Source: Gluconobacter cerevisiae
GTDB taxonomy: Bacteria; Pseudomonadota; Alphaproteobacteria; Acetobacterales; Acetobacteraceae
Direction of reading: 5' to 3'
DNA length: 64,000 nt
NCBI RefSeq assembly: GCF_015244675.1
Contig: NZ_JABCQO010000001.1
Location: 556,931-620,930, forward strand
Under the pieces are notes generated by a model, which was not told the origin of the DNA, searched no databases, and saw only the letters and a program-made list of their open reading frames with translations. Shown in pieces: positions 25,812-35,483 of the stretch (its first letter is position 1; the number at the start of each line of letters is the position of its first letter). A program made the translations under genes and the position numbers.

Positions 25812-27137
25812 ATGCGTATTGCAATGGTCGGTGGCGGATATGTCGGTCTCGTCTCGGGGGCCTGCTTCGCCGAGTTCGGAGCAGACGTCGCCATCGTGGA
25901 ACGGGACCCGAAAAAGCTCGCAGCCCTCCATGACGGGCGCATCCCCATCTACGAACCCGGACTGGACGCCCTCGTCAGCAGCAACGTCGCCTCAGGTCGC
26001 CTGACCTTCGGAGACGACCTCGGCGCAGCCATGGAAAACGCCGATGCCGTGTTCATCGCGGTCGGCACTCCCACCCGACGCGGCGACGGCCATGCGGACC
26101 TCACCTATGTCTATGCAGCCGCCGAAGAAATCGCCCGCGCCGCCCGGACGGACCTTCTGGTCGTCACGAAATCGACCGTCCCCGTCGGCACGGGCCGCGA
26201 AGTCGCCCGCATCCTGCGCCAGACTCGCCCGGACCTGACCTTCGACGTCGCCTCCAACCCTGAATTCCTGCGCGAAGGCAATGCGATCGACGATTTCATG
26301 CGCCCGGACCGGGTCATCGTCGGAATCGACCGCTCTGGCCCGGATGGCGGCAGTCGCGCGCAGAGCCTGATTGAACAGCTCTACCGCCCACTCACCGCCA
26401 TTCAGGCCCCGATCGTCCTGACGGATCTGGAAACAGCGGAACTGACCAAATACGCCGCCAATGCCTTCCTCGCGATGAAAGTCACCTTCATCAACGAAAT
26501 GGCCGATCTGTGCGAAAAGGTCGGCGGCAACATTCATGACGTCGCCCGCGGTATGGGCCTCGACCAGCGGATCGGCAGCCGCTTCCTCAGCCCCGGACCG
26601 GGCTATGGCGGCTCCTGCTTCCCCAAGGACACCCGCGCCCTGACCGCCATCGCACAGGACGCAGGCGCCCCAACACAACTGGTGGAAGCCACGGTCGCTA
26701 TCAACGAAGCCCGCAAAACCGGCATGGCCGAACGCATCATCACACAGGCGGGCGGAACCCTTGAGGGCAAAACGGTCGGCATTCTCGGCCTGACCTTCAA
26801 ACCCGATACGGACGACATGCGCGAAGCCGCGTCCCTGCCCATCCTCGCCCGTTTGCACGACGCGGGCGCAACCCTTCAGGTTTTCGACCCTGAAGGCATG
26901 GACGCCGCTCGCTCACTCCTGCCGGACGGCGTGCGCTACTGCGAAGACGCCCTCTCAGCCGCGCAAGACGCCGATCTCGTGGTGGTCCTGACAGAATGGA
27001 ACATGTTCCGCGCCCTCGACCCGCTCCGCCTTCGTGACGCCATGCGCGGCAACGTCATAGCGGATCTGCGGAATATCTGGAGCCCCGACCTCATGCGCGA
27101 GGCCGGATTCAATTACCAATCCATTGGCCGCCCCTGA
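25812..27137 (+). CDS. ugd: UDP-glucose 6-dehydrogenase
   Basis: The 441-residue enzyme oxidises UDP-glucose to UDP-glucuronate with two NAD+, supplying exopolysaccharide or lipid-modifying sugars. Visible features are the N-terminal NAD fold (MRIAMVGGGYVGLVSGACFAE by segments), the EPGLDALV substrate loop, SNPEFLREGNAI, and the catalytic Cys block GYGGSCFPKDTRAL near residue 260. LGLTFKPDTDDMREA marks the C-terminal domain. A GAGAG precedes the ATG. Length and motifs are normal for the family. Confidence 0.95.
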   Translation: MRIAMVGGGYVGLVSGACFAEFGADVAIVERDPKKLAALHDGRIPIYEPGLDALVSSNVASGRLTFGDDLGAAMENADAVFIAVGTPTRRGDGHADLTYVYAAAEEIARAARTDLLVVTKSTVPVGTGREVARILRQTRPDLTFDVASNPEFLREGNAIDDFMRPDRVIVGIDRSGPDGGSRAQSLIEQLYRPLTAIQAPIVLTDLETAELTKYAANAFLAMKVTFINEMADLCEKVGGNIHDVARGMGLDQRIGSRFLSPGPGYGGSCFPKDTRALTAIAQDAGAPTQLVEATVAINEARKTGMAERIITQAGGTLEGKTVGILGLTFKPDTDDMREAASLPILARLHDAGATLQVFDPEGMDAARSLLPDGVRYCEDALSAAQDADLVVVLTEWNMFRALDPLRLRDAMRGNVIADLRNIWSPDLMREAGFNYQSIGRP

Positions 27138-27161
27138 GGGACGGCCACTACAGAGACTGCC

Positions 27162-28571
27162 TTAGCGGGCCTGGGCTTCAGCCCGGGCCGCAGCGCGATC
27201 CACAGGCGCAAATGTCCCGTTCTTCAGACGCCGCTCCAGTTCTTCAAGCGACTGCCCCTTGGTCTCGGGCACATAACGCAGCACGAACCAGAACGCAAAG
27301 GCATTGACGGCGGCAAACAGCCAGAACGTCCACCCCGCACCCAGAACCTGCACCAAAGACAGCGTCGTCAGCGAAATCACCAGATCCGCGCCCCAGTGCC
27401 CACCCGCCACAAGGCTCATGCCCTTGCTACGGCAGGACAGCGGATAGACTTCCGCGCCCACCAGCCAGATCGCGACCGACAGACTGCCCGTATTGAAAAT
27501 GGTGTAGGCCATTACAGCAGCTACCGTGATCCACGCCCCGACACCGCCCGTCAGATGCATCGCAAACGCCGTGCCCAGAACGACCAGCGCCACCACAGCT
27601 CCCGGCAGCAGCCGTAAAAGCAGCGTACGGCGTCCCCATGTATCAACGGCCCAGCCGCCAAATACCGTCGCGAACACCATGCCAACACCTACGGCCACGG
27701 ATGTCAGCAACGCCGAATCCTGTCCGAAACCCGCATCGGCAAAAATAGTCGGCGCGTAATACATGACTGCATTGATGCCCGTGAACTGGCACAGAAGCGC
27801 AATGCCCACAGAGGCCGTCAGCGCAGGCCGCACCCAAGGCTTCGCCAGTTCGGACCAGGGCGCCTGCACATCGTGGTTTTCGAGGATGCCGTCCAGTTCC
27901 CGATCCGCAATCTCATCGGTCGCACGCACCCGACGCAGAACCATGCGGGCTTCTTCGGTCTGGCCGTTCAGAGCCAGCCAGCGCGGACTATTGGGCAGAA
28001 ACGCCATGCCGACAAACAGGATTAACGCAGGAAGCATCCCGATGCCGAACATCATGCGCCAGCTCGAATCCCGCAGAAGATAGCCGGTGATGAAGGAGAT
28101 CGTTACGCCGGACACCACCGCAAGCTGAAAGCCCACGACAAGCCGTCCACGACGCTCGGGAGGGGAGATTTCAGCAATATAGATCGGCACGATCTGCGAC
28201 GCACCGCCAATCGCCAGCCCCAGAATGAGACGGGCAAGGATCAGAACGGCCACGCTTTGTGCCGAGGCCACGATGATTGTTCCAACAAGGAACAGCGCCG
28301 CCGCAATCATCACCGTCCGCCGGCGTCCGAGCCGATCGGAAATACCGCCCGCCACCAGACACCCGATCAGAGCGCCCAGAATGATGGCCGACGTCACGAC
28401 TTCCGCACCCAGCGTATCCAGATGGAAGTCGTTGCGGAGTTGGAGCAGCGCGGAGGAAATGATGCCGGTATCATACCCGAACAGCAGCCCGCCCGTTGCC
28501 GAAATCGTTGCAATGAAATTCGTCAGAGCATTCCCGCTCAACCTCATGGACCCGTTCCTGCCCTGCATCAT
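27162..28571 (-). CDS. Sugar porter (MFS) of GalP/XylE type
   Basis: A 469-residue, twelve-helix sugar:H+ symporter. Signature blocks are GGLLFGYDTGIISSALL in helix 1, GGISDRLGRRRTVM after helix 2, PIYIAEISPPERRGRLV, QFTGINAVMYYAPTIF in helix 7 and the C-terminal YVPETKGQSLEELE. The family takes up galactose, glucose, xylose or similar sugars. The ATG at 28571 has GGAAGG five bases upstream; a GTG at 28601 is open but less likely. It converges with ugd. A dyad about 80 bases upstream may be an operator. Confidence 0.92.
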   Translation of the reverse strand: MMQGRNGSMRLSGNALTNFIATISATGGLLFGYDTGIISSALLQLRNDFHLDTLGAEVVTSAIILGALIGCLVAGGISDRLGRRRTVMIAAALFLVGTIIVASAQSVAVLILARLILGLAIGGASQIVPIYIAEISPPERRGRLVVGFQLAVVSGVTISFITGYLLRDSSWRMMFGIGMLPALILFVGMAFLPNSPRWLALNGQTEEARMVLRRVRATDEIADRELDGILENHDVQAPWSELAKPWVRPALTASVGIALLCQFTGINAVMYYAPTIFADAGFGQDSALLTSVAVGVGMVFATVFGGWAVDTWGRRTLLLRLLPGAVVALVVLGTAFAMHLTGGVGAWITVAAVMAYTIFNTGSLSVAIWLVGAEVYPLSCRSKGMSLVAGGHWGADLVISLTTLSLVQVLGAGWTFWLFAAVNAFAFWFVLRYVPETKGQSLEELERRLKNGTFAPVDRAAARAEAQAR

Positions 28572-28650
28572 AAAACCTTCCGCCGCGAAGCCGCAGACCA
28601 CTATTGTGTAAACAATCCGTCCTCTTTAACGCTCCATATCGAGGAAGTAA

Positions 28651-28666
28651 CATCACAAAAGTGATG
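28651..28666. promoter_or_regulatory. Perfect dyad upstream of sugar porter
   Basis: CATCAC-AAAA-GTGATG lies about 80 bases before the sugar porter start. It could be an operator for that gene. On the plus strand it also precedes a T-rich tract and might instead act as a weak terminator. Confidence 0.35.
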
Positions 28667-28721
28667 GTTTTCGTTTTTTGCGTGAAATTTTTCGTGTCCT
28701 CTCCTGCTTACCCCAGACACG

Positions 28722-28753
28722 AAAAAACCCCCTTCCCGAACGGAAAGGGGGTC
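28722..28753 (-). terminator. Rho-independent terminator after cysNC
   Basis: On the minus strand, GACCCCCTTTCCG / CGGGAAGGGGGTT forms a stem followed by TTTTTT. It lies about 30 bases after the cysNC stop and closes the cysteine operon. Confidence 0.88.
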
Positions 28754-28781
28754 TGATGTCACGTTCACCAAGAACACTGCC

Positions 28782-30662
28782 TTACGGCTGGACAATCCGC
28801 AGAATGAACGCCGTCAGGGTATTGACCGCATCGTGCTCTGGACGGTCCGCCGCCAGACGCAGCTCCGGCGATACCGGCGCCTCGTAAGGCGCGGAAACGC
28901 CCGTAAACTCCAGAATTTTTCCCGAACGCGCCGCCGCATACAGTCCCTTGGGGTCCCGCTTTTCGCAGGTTTCCAGCGGTGTATCGACAAAGACTTCATG
29001 GAAGTTCTCGCCCACGATCTGCCGCGCCTGCGCCCGGTCCGCCTCAAGCGGAGACACCAGTGCCACGATCACAACCTGTCCGCTTTCGGCCAGGATCTTC
29101 GCCACATGCGCCGCACGGCGGATGTTTTCGCGGCGGTCTTCTGGCGAGAACCCAAGATCGCTGCACAGACCGGCCCGCAACGTGTCCCCATCCAAAACAG
29201 TCGCATTGATCGCCTGTTCCGAAAGCGCCAGTTCTGCCGCCCGAGCCACCGTGCTCTTGCCCGACCCCGGCAGCCCCGTCAGCCAGAACACGCCGCTCTT
29301 GTGGCCGCGCGTCTGGACCTGACGGGCCGCGGACACACGGCTGGCTGTTGGATGAATGGCATGTTCGCCGTCCGCCAGTTCAGCCGGACCAATCAGCGGC
29401 GCGCCACCAACAATGCGCTGGTAACGATCCACCAGAACACCACGTCCATCGCCAAAGCCCGGCGCGAACGGATCGAACAGCACAGCATGGGACGCCGCCA
29501 GCGTGATTTCTGCAAACCCATCCGGCGGCACACTGTCGCCTTCACGCAGGGTCAGATCTTCCAGATCGACCACGGCATCAATGGACGCCACCGTCACGTC
29601 ATGCTCGGCGGTCGCCAGACGCAGCGTGAAGCTCTCGCCCACCCGCAGCGGCTCGCCGCGCAGCCAGAACAGGCGCGTGCGAATCCGGGCTGAACGCTCC
29701 GGCGCCGCAGCCTTGTCATCCGCCGGGAATAGCAGATCTCCCCGATCCGGAACCAGATCCGGCTCCAGACGCAGCGCGATGGACTCGCCTGCACCCGCAA
29801 CCGGAAGCTCCGGCGCATGCCAGCGGCAGACTTCCGCAACCGTCGCAACCTGCCCCTGCGCCCCGATCGTCAGACGATCGCCCGCGCGAACGGTTCCGCG
29901 TTCGATCCGCCCCGCCACATAGCGCACGCCGTCAAAACGATAGACGTCCTGCACCGGCATCCGGAACGGCAACGCAGCCCGCGAGGCCGGCGGCGGCACA
30001 TTGGCCAGCGCCTCCACCAGCGTCGGCCCCTTGTACCAGAGCGAACGTTCGGAACGGCTGGCGATGTTATCACCATCGCGCGCTGATGCCGGAACAACAG
30101 CTTCAACCTCGATTTCCAGACGGCCCAGAAGCTGGCGCACGTCGGACTCGACCTGCACAATCTTTGCTTCTTCAAAGCCCAGCAGATCGGACTTGTTGAG
30201 CAGCACGATCACATGACGAATGCCGATCAGACGCAGCAGCATGGCATGACGCCGCGTCTGCTCCTGCGCGCCTTCCTTGGCATCCACGACCAGAACGGCG
30301 GCCTCCGCATCGGCGGCCCCGGTAATCATGTTACGCAGGAACTGACGATGGCCCGGCGCATCGACAATCACAAAATCTCGCGATCCCAGACGGAACGGAA
30401 TCCGCGTCGAATCAACCGTCACACCCTGATCGCGCTCGATCTGAAGGGAATCGAGCAGGAAGCTCCACTCCACCGCCAGCCCACGCTTGCGGCTGCTCTC
30501 GACGATCTGCGCCAGCTTGCCGTCCTGAAGGCTGTCCGTGTCATACAGCAGACGCCCGATCAGGGACGACTTGCCATGATCGACATGCCCGACAATGACG
30601 ATGGGCGTCGCCGCAGCACGATGGGTCTCGGAATACTGTCCGGTCACGATATTGTCGCCCAT
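28782..30662 (-). CDS. cysNC: Fused sulfate adenylyltransferase large subunit / APS kinase (CysNC)
   Basis: The 626-residue bifunctional protein has an N-terminal GTPase half ([36 protein letters not shown]) that with CysD makes adenosine 5'-phosphosulfate from sulfate and ATP. A C-terminal APS kinase from about residue 440 ([38 protein letters not shown]-like RDPKGLY) adds a second phosphate to give PAPS. The ATG at 30662 overlaps the region of the cysD stop; GTG at 30668 is the alternative. It is the last gene of cysH-cysD-cysNC, closed by a terminator. Confidence 0.93.
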   Translation of the reverse strand: MGDNIVTGQYSETHRAAATPIVIVGHVDHGKSSLIGRLLYDTDSLQDGKLAQIVESSRKRGLAVEWSFLLDSLQIERDQGVTVDSTRIPFRLGSRDFVIVDAPGHRQFLRNMITGAADAEAAVLVVDAKEGAQEQTRRHAMLLRLIGIRHVIVLLNKSDLLGFEEAKIVQVESDVRQLLGRLEIEVEAVVPASARDGDNIASRSERSLWYKGPTLVEALANVPPPASRAALPFRMPVQDVYRFDGVRYVAGRIERGTVRAGDRLTIGAQGQVATVAEVCRWHAPELPVAGAGESIALRLEPDLVPDRGDLLFPADDKAAAPERSARIRTRLFWLRGEPLRVGESFTLRLATAEHDVTVASIDAVVDLEDLTLREGDSVPPDGFAEITLAASHAVLFDPFAPGFGDGRGVLVDRYQRIVGGAPLIGPAELADGEHAIHPTASRVSAARQVQTRGHKSGVFWLTGLPGSGKSTVARAAELALSEQAINATVLDGDTLRAGLCSDLGFSPEDRRENIRRAAHVAKILAESGQVVIVALVSPLEADRAQARQIVGENFHEVFVDTPLETCEKRDPKGLYAAARSGKILEFTGVSAPYEAPVSPELRLAADRPEHDAVNTLTAFILRIVQP

Positions 30663-30664
30663 TG

Positions 30665-31522
30665 TCACAGATACCCCGCCACACGCAGACGCTCGAACAC
30701 GTCTTCGGATTCATGATCCATCGCACGCCCCGCACGCTCAGACGTCCGGCTGGTTTCCAGTTCGGCAATCACTTCCGCCACGGTGGAGGCATTGCTTTCG
30801 ATCGGATTGGTGATGTCCTGATCGCCCAGCGAGCGATACCGCTTGCCGTCCTTTGCGAAATACAGATCCACAAGCGGGATGTTCTCGCGCTCGATGTAGC
30901 GCCAGATGTCGATCTCGCGCCATGACAGCAACGGATGGACACGGATATGCATGCCGTCTTCATACGGTGTCGCATACTGGTCCCAGAACTCGGGCGGCTG
31001 GTTGCGTACGTCCCAGCGATGCCCGGCACCGCGCGGGCTGAACACGCGCTCTTTCGCCCGCGTCGCCTGCTCATCACGACGGATACCTGCAATAACGCCA
31101 CGCAGCTTGTTCTTCTCGATCATCGCGGCCAGACCAGCCGTCTTGCGCGCGGCAGACCGGGCAGCAGGCGGAAGCGACGGGTCGATGTCCTCAACCGGCG
31201 GGCAGTAGCCCAGCAGCAGGTCGAGATCCCATTTCTTCGTATATTCGTCGCGAAACGCATACATTTCGGGGAATTTCTTCTCGGTATCAACATGCATGAC
31301 CGGGAACGGCACGCGCCCCATGAACGCCTTGCGCGCCAGCCACACCATCACATTGCTGTCCTTGCCCAGCGACCACAGCAGGGACAGGGGCTTCAGCTTG
31401 CGATAGGCCTCGCGCAGAATGAAAATGCTCTGGGCCTCAAGCTGATCCAGATCATCCATGATACGCGGTTGTGCCAAGCTTGTGGTGGACTGATCCCGCG
31501 ACAGGATCGGTGTCTGCGTCAT
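30665..31522 (-). CDS. cysD: Sulfate adenylyltransferase small subunit
   Basis: The 285-residue ATP-pyrophosphatase-fold subunit adenylates sulfate in complex with CysN. Features include [30 protein letters not shown] (PP-loop variant), [33 protein letters not shown], and the C-terminal [25 protein letters not shown] by segments. Two starts compete: the ATG at 31522 has ACGGAG about seven bases upstream, while the ATG at 31540 overlaps the cysH stop as ATGA and would add six residues. I list the first; the core is unaffected. Confidence 0.94.
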   Translation of the reverse strand: MTQTPILSRDQSTTSLAQPRIMDDLDQLEAQSIFILREAYRKLKPLSLLWSLGKDSNVMVWLARKAFMGRVPFPVMHVDTEKKFPEMYAFRDEYTKKWDLDLLLGYCPPVEDIDPSLPPAARSAARKTAGLAAMIEKNKLRGVIAGIRRDEQATRAKERVFSPRGAGHRWDVRNQPPEFWDQYATPYEDGMHIRVHPLLSWREIDIWRYIERENIPLVDLYFAKDGKRYRSLGDQDITNPIESNASTVAEVIAELETSRTSERAGRAMDHESEDVFERLRVAGYL

Positions 31523-31536
31523 TATCCGCTCCGTAG

Positions 31537-32217
31537 TCATGCTGGCCTGTGAATGCCGCATTCCGTCTTGGCCAGACCGGCCCACCGGCCCGCCCGTCCA
31601 TCTTCACCATCCTTGACCGCCCTTGTGCATGGAGCACAACCGATCGAGGTGTAACCTTTTGCAACCAGTGGATGCCGCGGCAGATCCCGGCGCTGCATCT
31701 GCGCCTCGATCTGCGCCGGCCCCCAGCTTGCCAACGGGTTGAGCTTCACGCTGCCATCAGGCTGCGGGTCCAGAACAGGCAGTGCCGTGCGGGTAGTGGA
31801 CTGGCTGCGCTTGCGCCCCGTAATCCAGACATCGAAATCAGGCAGCACCAGATCCAGCGGCTCGACTTTGCGCAGCGCACAGCACGCATCCGGATCGAAC
31901 GCAGCCAACTGGTCCTGCGGATCACGGTCATGCAACGCTTTGAACGTAGGCGAGAGACTACGCACGTCGGACAGACCCAGACTGCGGACAAGCCCGTCGC
32001 GATACTCCAGCGTCTCTGGAAAATGCCGCTTCGTATCCAGAAAGAACACCGGCACGGATGGATCGACCTGCGCCACCAGATCCAGCAGAACCGCCGACTC
32101 CGCCCCGAAAGACGAGACAACAGCCACACGCCCGTGCAGCCGTGTCAGCGTCTCCTGCAAAATCCGGTCTTCCGGGACCTGCCGAAGATGATCCAGTTCC
32201 GTTCGTGAAAGAGACAT
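31537..32217 (-). CDS. cysH: Iron-sulfur APS/PAPS reductase
   Basis: The 226-residue reductase turns activated sulfate into sulfite. It carries the catalytic ECGIH near the C-terminus (Cys about residue 220). It also has the two Cys pairs that bind a [4Fe-4S] cluster: CC at about 112-113 in DACCALRK, and CxxC at about 194-197 in GCAPC. The cluster form is usually specific for APS, yet the operon also encodes an APS kinase domain. SSFGAESAVLLDL is the nucleotide-binding loop. The start at 32217 (MSLSRTEL) is preferred to GTG at 32226. Confidence 0.93.
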   Translation of the reverse strand: MSLSRTELDHLRQVPEDRILQETLTRLHGRVAVVSSFGAESAVLLDLVAQVDPSVPVFFLDTKRHFPETLEYRDGLVRSLGLSDVRSLSPTFKALHDRDPQDQLAAFDPDACCALRKVEPLDLVLPDFDVWITGRKRSQSTTRTALPVLDPQPDGSVKLNPLASWGPAQIEAQMQRRDLPRHPLVAKGYTSIGCAPCTRAVKDGEDGRAGRWAGLAKTECGIHRPA

Positions 32218-32296
32218 GTGTCGCACCTGCCTGTGTCCAGATCAGTCCGACCGCTCAGGCGGCCTGCCCAGAGAGATAGGCGCACACACCCCAAAA

Positions 32297-32330
32297 ATAA
32301 ACTATTTTATTTGATATAACTTTTTTATTT
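32297..32330 (-). promoter_or_regulatory. AT-rich repeated motif upstream of cysHDNC
   Basis: Two similar AT-rich segments lie side by side about 80-110 bases before cysH: ATAAACTATTTTATTT (32297) and ATAACTTTTTTATTT (32316). Close relatives of the first occur before the porin at 43488 and the TonB receptor at 48644, so it may be a shared operator. Confidence 0.4.
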
Positions 32331-32362
32331 TGTATTAATAGGCCGTCGTTAAAGCCATTTCC

Positions 32363-33340
32363 TCAGTTCAGAACCCGCTGCTTCACAGAGCGTCCAAGCC
32401 TTGCCATACCCGGCAACGCCATCAGGCGATTTCGCCAGCCCTGTGGGGCTTCGATGTGTGAAGCAACTTCTTCCATTTGTCGTGCCGCAGCCGACCCCGG
32501 CAGCGGATCAGCCGCCTGCTGCGCCATACGCTCCCAGCTTTCCACGCGCCGCTCCACATCCGGCTCAACCCTGAAAAACACCCCGAATTCGAAGCCCGGA
32601 GGCGCTGTATCCTCAAATCCTGCGCAGGCCAGCTCCAGAATACCTTCCCGCACCAGAGGAACCATCAGCGTCGCAAAATGCCGGGGCGTCAGAACCCAGC
32701 AATGCACATCCACATAATGTGAAGGATCGGACAACGCAGGCCGTACCCAATCCAGAGCCTCCTCCAGAGAATACTGGGCCTTCATCTCGCCCGGCAGCGC
32801 CAGACCATCATGAAAATCCTGACAGCGCACATCGGAATCGCGCACCTTGTTCAACGCAAAATCAAGAATATCGCGCGGATCAGGCGTCCGCCGTTTCTGC
32901 ATCCACGCCACCAGCAGATCCGACGGCCGGGTCAGTTCCCGCAGCGCATCGAACGAAAAGCGGGCATCCGGCAGCATCAGACGGATCTCGCCGCCTTCCG
33001 CAAGAACCTCGGACGCTTCGCGCAGCCAGCCGATCAGATCTGGAACATGTTCTCCCACATGCGACGCAACAACCAGATCAAACAGCCCGTCCACGCAGTC
33101 CTTCAAGGGACGATCCAGCCAGACCACATCCACGGGAACCAGATTGTCACGACTCACACCGGGGTCCCAGGCGAACTGACGCAACAGCCCTTCCGTATCC
33201 ACCCGATCTGCGTAAAGAACGTCGCTGTCCCCACGCGTGAGGACAGGCGTCGTCAGGGCGCCGATTTCCAGACAGCGCGCCTGACTGAAATCAATACCAC
33301 GCCGTAGAGAGGCCTGACGTTTCAGGAAAATATCTGACAC
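32363..33340 (-). CDS. Class I SAM-dependent methyltransferase-like protein
   Basis: The 325-residue protein has a Rossmann methyltransferase core. Motif I-like CLEIGALTTPVL is near residue 23, FDLVVASHVGEHVPDLIGWL forms the methyltransferase-11-like centre (about residues 87-106), and LAEGGEIRLMLPD follows. The C-terminal 150 residues do not match a family I know. It begins with GTG at 33340 after GAGG. Substrate is unknown; such proteins often sit in glycan or surface-polymer loci, but its neighbours here (cys operon and psp locus) give no lead. Confidence 0.72.
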   Translation of the reverse strand: MSDIFLKRQASLRRGIDFSQARCLEIGALTTPVLTRGDSDVLYADRVDTEGLLRQFAWDPGVSRDNLVPVDVVWLDRPLKDCVDGLFDLVVASHVGEHVPDLIGWLREASEVLAEGGEIRLMLPDARFSFDALRELTRPSDLLVAWMQKRRTPDPRDILDFALNKVRDSDVRCQDFHDGLALPGEMKAQYSLEEALDWVRPALSDPSHYVDVHCWVLTPRHFATLMVPLVREGILELACAGFEDTAPPGFEFGVFFRVEPDVERRVESWERMAQQAADPLPGSAAARQMEEVASHIEAPQGWRNRLMALPGMARLGRSVKQRVLN

Positions 33341-33482
33341 GGAACCTCATCTATACGTCGGGACAGAGCGCAGCCCTGACCATCCAAGAACCGAAAACGA
33401 CCAAAAAGCTATAGAAATCCCCAAAAATCTGTCAATGCCAGGAACAACTCACCCCACAACAGAAACTGGCCCACAACCTCAC

Positions 33483-33505
33483 AAAATGGCTCATTATGCC
33501 ATTTT
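33483..33505. promoter_or_regulatory. Perfect dyad, candidate PspF enhancer site
   Basis: AAAATGGC-N7-GCCATTTT is a perfect 8-base inverted repeat. Its centre lies about 90 bases before the transcription start predicted from the sigma-54 element at 33558, in the range typical for bacterial enhancer-binding proteins. It could also serve as a terminator-like hairpin. Confidence 0.5.
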
Positions 33506-33557
33506 TAAAAACTCCAAAAGCCAAACACACATCATATAAAGCCTCCTTCACATCATC

Positions 33558-33573
33558 TGGCACGGTTCATGCA
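33558..33573 (+). promoter_or_regulatory. Sigma-54 type promoter (-24/-12) pointing into pspF antisense
   Basis: TGGCACG-GTTC-ATGCA matches the RpoN consensus TGGCACG-N4-TTGCW except for one base of the -12 element. It faces right, toward the 3' end of pspF on the other strand and, 1.2 kb on, pspA. No equally good element was seen directly before pspA. Confidence 0.55.
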
Positions 33574-33597
33574 TGATAGACTTTCATGGATACGCCC

Positions 33598-34659
33598 TCA
33601 CTCTTTCACGCCAAGCGCCTTCCGCGCCTCTTTGTCGGCCAGCCCGTGCAGCCGCAGATGATGGCGGAACTGATAGTAGGTCAGACCCAGCAATTCTGCC
33701 GCGCGCCGCTGGCTAAACTGCGCCTCGCGCAAAGCAGCTTCCAGCAGACTGCGCTCATGCGTCCTGACATCCGCCCCGAAATCACGCGGGAACGTCAGCG
33801 CCCCTCCCTCAGCCGACGCAACCGCAGGCACCGCCGGCACGACGCGCTGAACCTGCACGCCCTTCCAGTCCGGCACGACGAACGGGTCCAGCACGATCTC
33901 ATCCAGCGTCTTTTCCGGCCGGTCCATCCTGTAAACGCTGCGCTCCACCACGTTGCGCAACTCGCGGACGTTGCCGGGCCAGTCATAGGCCTGCAACCGC
34001 TCCAGCGCACGCTCCGTGAACCCCGCAAACACCTTCCACCCAAGCTCCGCACTCATGCGGGTAGCAAAATGCTCGGCCAGCAGGGAAATATCCTCCGGAC
34101 GCGCCCGCAACGGCGGAATGTTCACAACATCGAAGGCCAACCGGTCCAGCAGATCCGCCCGGAAACGCCCTTCCCGCGCCATGGCGGGCAGATCCGCATT
34201 GGTCGCCCCGATCAGCCGCACATCCACCCGGATGGTCTCGCTACCACCCACACGCTCGAAGCTGCCATATTCAATCACGCGCAACAGCTTTTCCTGTACA
34301 GCCTGAGACGCAGTGCCGATCTCATCCAGAAACATCGTGCCCCCGTCCGCCCGCTCAAAGCGCGACAGACGCCGCTTCTGCGCGCCGGTGAACGCCCCCG
34401 CCTCATGGCCGAACAGTTCGCTGTCCAGAAGCGCCTCGGGCAGCGCCGCGCAGTTAAGCTTCACCAGCGGCCGGTCCCACCGGTCAGACAGCAGAGCCAG
34501 ACGCGCCGCCACCAGTTCCTTGCCGGTCCCGCGCTCTCCGATCACCAGAACCGGACGCCGCAGGGGCGCCAGACGGGAGACCTGATCCAGCATCCCCAGA
34601 AATGCCGGAGCCCGCCCGATCGGGGTCGGCACCTCGTCGATATCGGTGCTTCTCGCCAT
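33598..34659 (-). CDS. pspF: PspF, sigma-54 enhancer-binding activator of phage-shock genes
   Basis: The 353-residue protein has no N-terminal receiver domain. It opens directly with the AAA+ sigma-54 interaction domain: Walker A GERGTGKE (about residue 42), the GAFTGA loop that contacts sigma-54, Walker B GGTMFLDEIG, and GATNADL plus YDWPGNVRELRNVVER. A Fis-type helix-turn-helix closes it (RRAAELLGLTYYQFRHHLRLHGL by segments). That is exactly the PspF layout, where PspA binds and silences the activator. It diverges from pspA. A sigma-54 promoter motif lies just past its 3' end on the opposite strand. Confidence 0.92.
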   Translation of the reverse strand: MARSTDIDEVPTPIGRAPAFLGMLDQVSRLAPLRRPVLVIGERGTGKELVAARLALLSDRWDRPLVKLNCAALPEALLDSELFGHEAGAFTGAQKRRLSRFERADGGTMFLDEIGTASQAVQEKLLRVIEYGSFERVGGSETIRVDVRLIGATNADLPAMAREGRFRADLLDRLAFDVVNIPPLRARPEDISLLAEHFATRMSAELGWKVFAGFTERALERLQAYDWPGNVRELRNVVERSVYRMDRPEKTLDEIVLDPFVVPDWKGVQVQRVVPAVPAVASAEGGALTFPRDFGADVRTHERSLLEAALREAQFSQRRAAELLGLTYYQFRHHLRLHGLADKEARKALGVKE

Positions 34660-34772
34660 TTTATGGTCTCTCACGCCCCCGTTCAGGTCTTCAGTTCATA
34701 ACACCCCCAAAACAGCATCACTGACAAGAGCAGGGATCTGTCCTAAGTCTCTTCAACAGGAAGGAAAGCATC

Positions 34773-35456
34773 ATGGGTATTTTTTCTCGCCTCGCCGATA
34801 TCGTGAACTCCAATCTGAATGCGATTCTCGCCAATGCCGAGGACCCGCAGAAAATGATCCGTCTGGTCATTCAGGAAATGGAAGACACGCTGGTCGAGGT
34901 CCGCAGTCAGGCCGTCCGCACGATCGCCGAACGCAAACAGCTCGAACGCCGCGTGCGCACCATGATGCACGAAGAAGACGAATGGCACCGCAAGGCCGGT
35001 CTCGCCATCGAACGGGACCGCGACGATCTCGCCCGCGCAGCCCTCGCCGCCCGCCACAGCGTGGAACAGTCGCGCGAAGCACTGGAACAGCAGATCGCCC
35101 AGATCTCGGACGGGCTGGACCAGCAGAACGACGACATCTCCAAACTTCAGGCCAAGATCGCCGATGCCAAATCCCGCGAAAAGGCACTCTCCATCCGCGC
35201 CCGCACCGCACAGGGCCGCCTGAAAACCCGCGAAAAACTCTACGACACCCGCATCGACGATACACTGAACCGCTTCGATCAGGTCGAACGCGCTCTTGAT
35301 GAGCTGGAAGGCAAGGCAGAGGCGTATGATCTGGGCCGCCGCACCGGCCATCCAACACTTCAGGAGGAACTCGCGGCCCTTGAAACCGATGCCGTCGTGG
35401 AAAACGAGTTCGAAGCCCTCAAGCGCCGTGTGGCCGCAAAGAAAAGCGCAGGCTGA
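34773..35456 (+). CDS. pspA: Phage shock protein A
   Basis: The 227-residue protein is almost wholly coiled-coil after an amphipathic start, MGIFSRLADIVNSNLNAIL, and the family signature EDPQKMIRLVIQEMEDTLVEVR by segments. PspA is an ESCRT-III-like peripheral membrane protein that repairs damaged inner membrane and, when idle, inhibits PspF. An AGGAAGGAA ribosome site precedes it. It is the first of a tightly spaced operon with pspB and two toast-rack-type genes; the gap to pspB is 27 bases. Confidence 0.95.
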   Translation: MGIFSRLADIVNSNLNAILANAEDPQKMIRLVIQEMEDTLVEVRSQAVRTIAERKQLERRVRTMMHEEDEWHRKAGLAIERDRDDLARAALAARHSVEQSREALEQQIAQISDGLDQQNDDISKLQAKIADAKSREKALSIRARTAQGRLKTREKLYDTRIDDTLNRFDQVERALDELEGKAEAYDLGRRTGHPTLQEELAALETDAVVENEFEALKRRVAAKKSAG

Positions 35457-35483
35457 GAAAAGGCTGACCGAAAGGCTCAAGGC

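Noticed and set aside
33586..34701. 371-codon plus-strand frame opposite pspF
   Set aside because: Composition is that of a mirror frame. It begins just after the sigma-54 motif, but I see no ribosome site or motif, so I treat it as non-coding antisense at most.
34660..34772. Sigma-54 promoter directly upstream of pspA
   Set aside because: I searched for GG-N10-GC with consensus flanks and found none, which is why the element at 33558 is reported instead.
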